This document shows positions 58,825 through 64,000 of a stretch of 64,000 nucleotides of DNA, piece after piece (position 1 is the stretch's first letter; every line of letters starts with the position of its first letter). The position numbers and the translations under genes are program-made. Under the pieces are notes generated by a model. It searched no databases. It had not been told where the DNA came from and saw only the letters and a list, made by a program, of their open reading frames with translations. The stretch is taken from assembly GCF_009363095.1 (NCBI RefSeq), contig NZ_CP045295.1, positions 5,423,001 to 5,487,000 of the forward strand, in the 5' to 3' direction. Source of the DNA: Paenibacillus cellulositrophicus (GTDB lineage: Bacteria; Bacillota; Bacilli; Paenibacillales; Paenibacillaceae).

Positions 58825-58910
58825 CGGAAATTTTTCTTGCGATCATGGGATGTTTCAGTATCCATGAAATCTTACAGCCATGATCTAAAGAAAAACGATC
58901 CTTCCGATGA
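58820..58910. repeat. Dispersed repeat, copy B (after relQ)
   Basis: First 39 bases match copy A (30273) at 34 of 39 positions. A perfect 8-bp dyad GATCATGG (58841-58848) / CCATGATC and an inner TTTCA/TGAAA stem show stronger folding than copy A. The block begins on the relQ stop codon. A further CCGATG/CATTCGG hairpin follows it. Confidence 0.6.
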
Positions 58911-58930
58911 GGCATAACATTCGGATTCAG

Positions 58931-58962
58931 CCCGCTGCCGATCATGTGCAGCGGGTTGTTTG
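58931..58962 (+). terminator. Terminator downstream of pyrD-relQ
   Basis: CCCGCTGC / GCAGCGGG stem followed by TTGTTTG. Confidence 0.75.
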
Positions 58963-59030
58963 TATGGACGAGGGCTGATACAATGGGGTCCGGCCAACGA
59001 TTTTACATTAAAGACAGGATGATGAAGCAC

Positions 59031-60593
59031 ATGGCACTTAAGCTGCCGGCTGCCTTTCAGGAACGGATGCGTTCCTTGCTGAAAGAGGAGTATACCGATT
59101 TTATGGATTCGTATGACCGTGTGCCGCGCAGCGGCATCCGGGTCAATACGCTGAAAATTTCCACAGAAGACCTGCTGTCCATCGCCCCGTGGGATTTGCG
59201 GCCGATCCCCTGGTGTGGGACAGGCTTCTATACCGAAGCGGGTGAACGGCCCGGCAGGCATCCGTATTACCATGCGGGCCTTTATTATATCCAGGAGCCA
59301 AGCGCAATGGCTCCGGTGCAGCTGCTGGACGTAACGCCGGGAGAGGCCGTACTGGACCTGTGCGCCGCCCCTGGAGGCAAATCGACGCAAATCGCGGCCA
59401 AGCTGCGGGGGACAGGCATGCTGGTCTCCAATGATTTGAATGCCGACCGGACCAAGGCGCTGGCCAAAAATATCGAGCTGTACGGCGTCCGCAACGCGGT
59501 CGTGCTGAATGAGCATCCCGACCGGATCGCGGAGAAGTTCCCGGCCTTTTTCGATAAAATTCTGATCGATGCCCCTTGCTCGGGCGAGGGGATGTTCCGC
59601 AAAGACGAAGCGATGATTAAGGAATGGGACGGGGATTCGCCGCTGAAGTATGCGGACATGCAGCGCGGCATTCTTAGAGCAGCCGCCACCATGCTCAGAC
59701 CCGGTGGACGGATCGTGTATTCGACCTGCACGTTTTCTCCGGAAGAAAACGAGGGAATGATTGCGGAATTCGTGGCCGCCCATCCAAAATTTCACGTGTT
59801 TCCGGTAGGAGGGAACGGTTCTTTTGCCGCAGGGGAAACGGATTGGCTGAAGGAACAAGGCTGCGGATTCGGACATATTCCGGATCAGGTTTGGGAGCAG
59901 GTTCGGGGAACGGCCCGGCTGTGGCCGCACCGGATTGAAGGCGAAGGGCATTTCCTGGCCGTCTTGCAGCATGAGGCGGACCCCGAGTCTGCCGCCGAAG
60001 CGGAACGGGCCAGAGACGCGCTGCTGAGCAGGACGGCTCCGGCGGAGTCCGCTGACCGGCCTAAGGGCAAGGAACGGCCGACGCGAAACGCCAAGCCCAT
60101 GAAAGGAAAACCGCCGAAAAAAGGTGCGGGGAACCAGGGCGAAGCCGCACCAACGGCCGCGTATGAAGCTTTCATTCGCGAGCATCTCCTTGGCTTCGTG
60201 CCGGGGGGCCATACGGTCGTCTACGGCTCCCATATTTATCAATCGCCGCTGCCGCCAAGCCTTCTCGACGGGCTGAAGGTCGTCCGCCCGGGCTGGTACA
60301 TGGGCGATGCCAAGAACGGCCGCTTCGTTCCGGCCCATCCGCTGGCGACGGCGCTGCATCCCGGCGAGTTCATCCGGGTCATCCGGCTCGACTCCGGGAG
60401 CGGCGAAGCCGTGCGTTATTTGAAGGGCGAAACGCTGAGCATTCCCGGGGACCGCGTGGAATGCGGAGGCGAAGCTTCGCCCAAGGGCTACGCCCTGGTC
60501 TGCATCGACGGCTATTCAGCCGGATGGGGTAAGTGGCAGGAGGGCATGCTGAAGAACGAATATCCGGCAGGCTGGAGGTGGACATCCGCATGA
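59031..60593 (+). CDS. RsmF-like 16S rRNA cytosine-C5 methyltransferase
   Basis: A 520-residue RNA m5C methyltransferase (RsmF/NSUN type). N-terminal recruitment region, then the SAM fold LDLCAAPGGKSTQIA and the two catalytic cysteines in DAPCSGEGMF and YSTCTF, a Lys/Pro-rich linker, and a C-terminal PUA-like RNA-binding part (GGHTVVYGSHIYQSP to the end). The start at 59031 matches the paralogue at 62325 (LPAAF near residue 4 in both). It overlaps the pseudouridine synthase gene by four bases. Substrate position in 16S rRNA is not predictable. Confidence 0.9.
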   Translation: MALKLPAAFQERMRSLLKEEYTDFMDSYDRVPRSGIRVNTLKISTEDLLSIAPWDLRPIPWCGTGFYTEAGERPGRHPYYHAGLYYIQEPSAMAPVQLLDVTPGEAVLDLCAAPGGKSTQIAAKLRGTGMLVSNDLNADRTKALAKNIELYGVRNAVVLNEHPDRIAEKFPAFFDKILIDAPCSGEGMFRKDEAMIKEWDGDSPLKYADMQRGILRAAATMLRPGGRIVYSTCTFSPEENEGMIAEFVAAHPKFHVFPVGGNGSFAAGETDWLKEQGCGFGHIPDQVWEQVRGTARLWPHRIEGEGHFLAVLQHEADPESAAEAERARDALLSRTAPAESADRPKGKERPTRNAKPMKGKPPKKGAGNQGEAAPTAAYEAFIREHLLGFVPGGHTVVYGSHIYQSPLPPSLLDGLKVVRPGWYMGDAKNGRFVPAHPLATALHPGEFIRVIRLDSGSGEAVRYLKGETLSIPGDRVECGGEASPKGYALVCIDGYSAGWGKWQEGMLKNEYPAGWRWTSA

Positions 60594-61351
60594 GCAAGCA
60601 GGGCAGAACGACACTGCGGTTGGACAAGGTGTTAACGCATATGGGATATGGCTCCCGGAGCGATATCAAGAAGAAAATCAAACAGGCGGGGGTTACCGTC
60701 AACGGAGTCCGGGCCAAGGACAGCGGCATGCATGTCGATCCGTATAAGGATGACATCCGGATTGACGGGGAACAGGTGCAATACAAGGAATTTATCTATC
60801 TAATGCTGCACAAGCCGCCGGGCGTCGTATCGGCGACCGAGGATACACGGGACCGGACCGTGCTGGATCTGCTGGAACCGGAGCATTTGGCATTCGAGCC
60901 GTTTCCGGTCGGGCGGCTGGATAAGGACACGGAAGGCCTGCTGCTGCTCACCAACGACGGCAAGCTGGCGCATGAGCTGCTGTCACCCAAGCGGCATGTT
61001 CCCAAAACATACGAGGCCGTCGTATCCGGCGACGTGACGGAAGCCGATGTACAGCAGTTCGCCTCCGGGGTCACGCTGGACGACGGTTATGTTACGCTGC
61101 CCGGCGAGCTCACCATTTTGCGCAAAGAGCAGCAGGGGGACGAGGTCATATCCCACATCTCCCTTGTGATCCATGAGGGGAAATTTCACCAGGTCAAGCG
61201 GATGTTCCAAGCTGTCGGAAAAAAGGTCACCTACCTCAAGCGCGTGCAGATGGGGGCTCTGAAGCTGGACGAAGGCCTGCGCATCGGGACTTACCGTGAG
61301 CTAAAGGAGGATGAGCTGCTGCAGCTCGGGAAGGATGAAACATCCCGATAA
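60590..61351 (+). CDS. Pseudouridine synthase, RsuA/RluB/RluE family
   Basis: A 253-residue enzyme: N-terminal S4 RNA-binding domain (LDKVLTHMGYGSRSDIKKKIKQAG), then the catalytic domain with Asp111 in PVGRLDKDTEGLLLLTNDG and KTYEAVVSGD and the late HEGKFHQVKRMF. Such enzymes pseudouridylate one site in 16S or 23S rRNA; RsuA at 16S position 516 fits the length best. Translation is coupled to the rsmF-like gene by an ATGA overlap, with GGAGGTG nine bases before the ATG, giving an rRNA modification operon. Confidence 0.93.
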   Translation: MSKQGRTTLRLDKVLTHMGYGSRSDIKKKIKQAGVTVNGVRAKDSGMHVDPYKDDIRIDGEQVQYKEFIYLMLHKPPGVVSATEDTRDRTVLDLLEPEHLAFEPFPVGRLDKDTEGLLLLTNDGKLAHELLSPKRHVPKTYEAVVSGDVTEADVQQFASGVTLDDGYVTLPGELTILRKEQQGDEVISHISLVIHEGKFHQVKRMFQAVGKKVTYLKRVQMGALKLDEGLRIGTYRELKEDELLQLGKDETSR

Positions 61352-61435
61352 CATTGGCATACTACAATAGATCAAAGACCGGCTCGCTTTAAAACAGATA
61401 CAGATAGAGATATTACGGCAAAGGATGGATGGAGC

Positions 61436-62236
61436 ATGAAATACAAACTGATTGCATTGGATGTCGACGGCACACTGCTTAATGATGAGCATGAAGTAAC
61501 CGAACAGACGCAGAGGACGATTCAGGAGGCCGCGCGTCAAGGCGCTGAAATTGTGCTGTGCACCGGGAGAGGACCGCAAAATTCCATTCCGTTTATGGAA
61601 CAGATGGGGCTCTCCGGCTACGTTATCAGCCATAACGGGGCAGCGACGGTGAAGGTGGACACTCGGGAAGTGGTTCACCAATACGCGATGGACGCCAAGG
61701 CGATCGTGCCTTACCTGGATTACTTCCGGAAGGAAGGCGTGCATTTTGACGTTAATACGGCGTTTCAGATGTTTGTCGACGACGTTGAGGGACTGGCTGT
61801 GGAAGTACGCAGCATGTATGAAAACTATCTGATGCTGCCGTCGGTTCTGCCGCCGCTGCATGACCTGAGTGATCCGATCGTCAAGGTCACCGCGTTTGGG
61901 CAGCCGGACACGATGGACCGGGTCCATCAGGACATCGCGGCGTGGACGCCGGAATTTAACATCCTGCGGAGCGGCGAATACTTCGTCGATCTGATGCATC
62001 CGGAAGCGTCCAAAGGGAACGCCCTCAAGCAGCTCGCTGAGCGGCGCGGCTACCGGCAGGAGGAGATTCTGGCGATCGGCAACTATTATAACGACATTAC
62101 GATGCTCACCTACGCCGGCCTTGGCGTGGCGATGGATAACTCACCGCTGGAGGTTAAGGCCGCAGCTAATGAGGTGACGGCTTCGAACAATGAGGACGGC
62201 GTGCACGCGGCGCTGCTGAAATATTGTTTGTCATAA
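61436..62236 (+). CDS. Cof-type HAD-IIB family phosphatase
   Basis: A 266-residue HAD hydrolase with the nucleophile region IALDVDGTLLND (Asp9, Asp11), GRGPQNSIPFMEQ and the conserved lysine in EASKGNALKQL. The last motif reads AIGNYYNDITML, where most members have GDNxND, so one metal-binding aspartate is asparagine; this variant is common in bacilli as I recall. Family members act on sugar phosphates, FMN or pyridoxal phosphate. ATG preceded by GGATGGAG. It stands 84 bases after the pseudouridine synthase gene. Confidence 0.9.
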   Translation: MKYKLIALDVDGTLLNDEHEVTEQTQRTIQEAARQGAEIVLCTGRGPQNSIPFMEQMGLSGYVISHNGAATVKVDTREVVHQYAMDAKAIVPYLDYFRKEGVHFDVNTAFQMFVDDVEGLAVEVRSMYENYLMLPSVLPPLHDLSDPIVKVTAFGQPDTMDRVHQDIAAWTPEFNILRSGEYFVDLMHPEASKGNALKQLAERRGYRQEEILAIGNYYNDITMLTYAGLGVAMDNSPLEVKAAANEVTASNNEDGVHAALLKYCLS

Positions 62237-62243
62237 AAAATAA

Positions 62244-62298
62244 AAAGAGCCTTCCTACACGCTTCAGCTTGGTACACGCTGGCGTAGGAAGGCTCTTT
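62244..62298. terminator. Bidirectional terminator between HAD and RsmF-like genes
   Basis: AAAGAGCCTTCCTAC / GTAGGAAGGCTCTTT stem; the T-run is stronger on the minus strand, so it mainly serves the 62325 gene. Confidence 0.88.
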
Positions 62299-62324
62299 GC
62301 TGTTGAGGGCTGGTTGCGAGGCGG

Positions 62325-63722
62325 CTAGTGCTGCCGCAGGCCTTTGGGCAGGTGGTTCTTGAGCTGCCCGCCGCTGGCCTTGCCCCAGCCGAGCGGCAGG
62401 CCGTCCACGGCCGCGAGCACCCAGCCCTTCAGGGAGGCATCGACCTGAAGGGTCTCGCCCCGCAGGTAGGCGGAGACCTGCGGGGCCTCCGCGGCCAGCG
62501 TGATGCGCTTGGCCGCCTGCTGCGGGGAGAGAGCTATGGCGAGCGCATGCGCCGGCTCGATCCGGTTTTTCTTGAGGTGGGCCAGGTGGAGGCCCGCCCG
62601 CGGCACTTTCAGGCCCTGGAGCTGCTGTTCCTGCAGCAGCTCCCCGCCTGGAAGCAGGTACAGCGATTCGCCGAACAGAATCGGTGTACCCGCCGGCAGC
62701 GCGAAGTCCGGCAGCTCCTCATCCGCCCAGTCCTGGAACGCCTTTAGCGCAGACAGGGCGTCCTGGAGGCCGGCTCCCGGCTTGCCGCTTCCGGTGCGGC
62801 CTTTTCTTCGCGGCCGCTGCCGTTCGCTTGGCGAGGCCTCCAGGGTGTGCCCGCTGTCGCTGAGTTCTCCCTGTTTCTGGAGGAGGGCGACAAAATGCCC
62901 TTCCCCCGCCTCGCGATGCGGCCACAACCGCTTCATGGCGATGATTTCCATATCGGCATAATGAGCCGTAAAGCGCTCCATCATGTCTTCATTTTCGCTG
63001 CGGTTAAACGTGCAGGTTGAATAAGCCATACTACCGCCGGGTTTCAGCATGGCGTATGCCTCCTGCAAAATATCCCACTGCCGGGCGGCGCACAGCTCGA
63101 CCAGCTGCGGCGTCCATTCCGCGATCGCCCCGGAGTCCTTGCGGAACATGCCTTCGCCCGAGCACGGGGCGTCCAGCATGATCCGGTCAAAAGCCTGCGG
63201 GAAACGGCGCGACAGCTCGTCCGGCGCCGCGCTTGTAACTACAGCGTTAGTAACACCCATACGCTCGATGTTCTCGGCCAAAATTTTCGCCCGTTCCGGG
63301 TGGATTTCGTTCGAGATGAGCAGCCCTTCGCCCTTCATTTTCGAGGCGATATGGGTGCTCTTGCCGCCTGGCGCCGCGGCCAAGTCCAGGATCGTCTCGC
63401 CGGGCTGCGGATCGAGCAGCTCCACAGCCGACATGGCCGACGGTTCCTGGATGTAATATAAACCGGCCGTGTGGTACGGATGCTTGCCAGGCCGGACGTT
63501 CTCCCCGTAATAATAGCCGGTGCTGCACCAAGGAACCGGGGTCAAGCCAAACTCCCGGATGACGGCCTCCTTCAGCTGCGGCACGCCCGCAATTTTTAGG
63601 CCGTTGAATCTGAGCCCATGCGTTCTCGGCCGCTCGTAGCTGTCAAGAAATGCTTCGATATCGCTTCCCAGCAGGGGTTCCATCTGTCTGACAAAAGCTG
63701 CGGGGAGTTCCTGTTTACCCAT
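62325..63722 (-). CDS. Second RsmF-like rRNA cytosine-C5 methyltransferase
   Basis: A 465-residue paralogue of the gene at 59031. The SAM motif LDLAAAPGGKSTHIA and catalytic cysteines in DAPCSGEGMF and YSTCTF are intact, followed by a linker (residues ~290-325) and a C-terminal RNA-binding part ending GLPLGWGKASGGQLKNHLPKG, with the same architecture. The start has AAAGGAG at ten bases. Both copies keep active sites, so they probably modify different rRNA positions. It lies convergent to the first copy's operon. Confidence 0.9.
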   Translation of the reverse strand: MGKQELPAAFVRQMEPLLGSDIEAFLDSYERPRTHGLRFNGLKIAGVPQLKEAVIREFGLTPVPWCSTGYYYGENVRPGKHPYHTAGLYYIQEPSAMSAVELLDPQPGETILDLAAAPGGKSTHIASKMKGEGLLISNEIHPERAKILAENIERMGVTNAVVTSAAPDELSRRFPQAFDRIMLDAPCSGEGMFRKDSGAIAEWTPQLVELCAARQWDILQEAYAMLKPGGSMAYSTCTFNRSENEDMMERFTAHYADMEIIAMKRLWPHREAGEGHFVALLQKQGELSDSGHTLEASPSERQRPRRKGRTGSGKPGAGLQDALSALKAFQDWADEELPDFALPAGTPILFGESLYLLPGGELLQEQQLQGLKVPRAGLHLAHLKKNRIEPAHALAIALSPQQAAKRITLAAEAPQVSAYLRGETLQVDASLKGWVLAAVDGLPLGWGKASGGQLKNHLPKGLRQH

Positions 63723-63765
63723 TCGTTACATACTCCTTTATTCAACATCATCATGGATGCGGTTT

Positions 63766-64000
63766 CTATGTATTCGTGCTTTCCGCCGAAGGGGAGGTCC
63801 CGACGGCTTCCGGCGGATTTGAAGACCGGTATGCGGTCACTTTATTTTTGCCTGTCGTCTTCGAGCGGTACATTGCCTGATCCGCCTGCGAAATGAGCGT
63901 ACCGGCGTTCGTGCCTGCACGAAGGACGCTGTATCCAACGCTTAGGGTCACGATCGTTTCGGCTTCGACCCGGGCCCGGATTTGCTCGGCGATCCGGCTG
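63766..64000 (-). CDS. GGDEF (diguanylate cyclase) domain protein, C-terminal part
   Basis: The frame is open from the window edge; the visible C-terminal end contains TIVTLSVGYSVLRAG and ADQAMYRSKTTGKNKV, the last two signatures of GGDEF domains that make c-di-GMP. The catalytic GGDEF loop and any sensor lie beyond the edge. After the domain comes a short Ser/Pro-rich tail. The start of the RsmF-like gene is 44 bases downstream of this stop. Confidence 0.85.
   Translation of the reverse strand, partial: SRIAEQIRARVEAETIVTLSVGYSVLRAGTNAGTLISQADQAMYRSKTTGKNKVTAYRSSNPPEAVGTSPSAESTNT

Overview
The window looks like an ordinary stretch of chromosome from a Paenibacillus-type bacterium (Firmicutes, Bacillales). 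It has moderate-to-high GC with AT-rich intergenic regions, strong AGGAGG-type ribosome sites, many GTG and TTG starts, and almost every gene has a Bacillus subtilis-style counterpart (RacE, YtxG/YtxH, YutE, YtpB, CshA-like helicase, YitT, YugP, GltC-like LysR, RelQ). No rRNA, tRNA, CRISPR array, transposase gene or prophage block was seen. The genus call rests on gene content and style and is an inference.

Layout. 1-7.1 kb: a truncated polysaccharide deacetylase, a holin-like protein, several small conserved proteins, glutamate racemase, a LysM/M14 peptidoglycan endopeptidase, a HesB-like protein. 7.2-15.2 kb: aldo/keto reductase, lipoteichoic acid synthase-type enzyme, THUMP RNA methyltransferase, O-methyltransferase, exported asparaginase with a GlnR/TnrA box over its promoter, and an MFS exporter. 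15.3-23.5 kb: heme genes hemE-hemH, CapA-like protein, glycerophosphodiesterase, FAH-family hydrolase, DUF92 membrane protein and an ABC-F ribosome factor. 23.6-30.2 kb: a BlaI repressor with an M56 protease whose sensor region is a DUF4309-like domain, then M42 aminopeptidase, LapA-like protein and oligoendopeptidase F. 30.4-42.1 kb: cold-shock protein, MFS, tetraprenyl-beta-curcumene synthase, phosphofructokinase, MATE exporter, DUF4015 hydrolase, YitT, DEAD-box helicase, DUF624 protein and a 6S RNA gene. 42.2-50.2 kb: thiol peroxidase, rhomboid, LysR, YugP with a MerR regulator, then ammonium transporter amtB with two GlnR/TnrA boxes followed by a DUF294 nucleotidyltransferase and a DEDDh exonuclease. 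50.4-64 kb: a repeat element, ResA-like thioredoxin, citramalate synthase, DNA polymerase IV, ferredoxin, L,D-transpeptidase, pyrD-relQ, an RsmF-like methyltransferase overlapping a pseudouridine synthase, a HAD phosphatase, a second RsmF-like gene and a truncated GGDEF protein.

Themes. Several genes serve the envelope (deacetylase, racemase, endopeptidase, LTA synthase, glycerophosphodiesterase, L,D-transpeptidase). A nitrogen theme is supported directly by perfect TGTNA-N7-TNACA boxes at two separate loci, asparaginase and amtB. Translation and RNA biology recur (ABC-F, DEAD-box helicase, three RNA methyltransferases, RsuA-type pseudouridine synthase, RelQ, 6S RNA).

The least explained signals are: a two-copy structured dispersed repeat; a MITE-like element with 11-bp terminal inverted repeats; two other hairpin-rich intergenic elements; a PepF gene with two well-formed starts, the longer adding an export-type signal; and the BlaI/M56-DUF4309 pair. 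Nothing here is a clear new defence or biosynthetic system. All functional calls are from motifs and family memory, without database searches.
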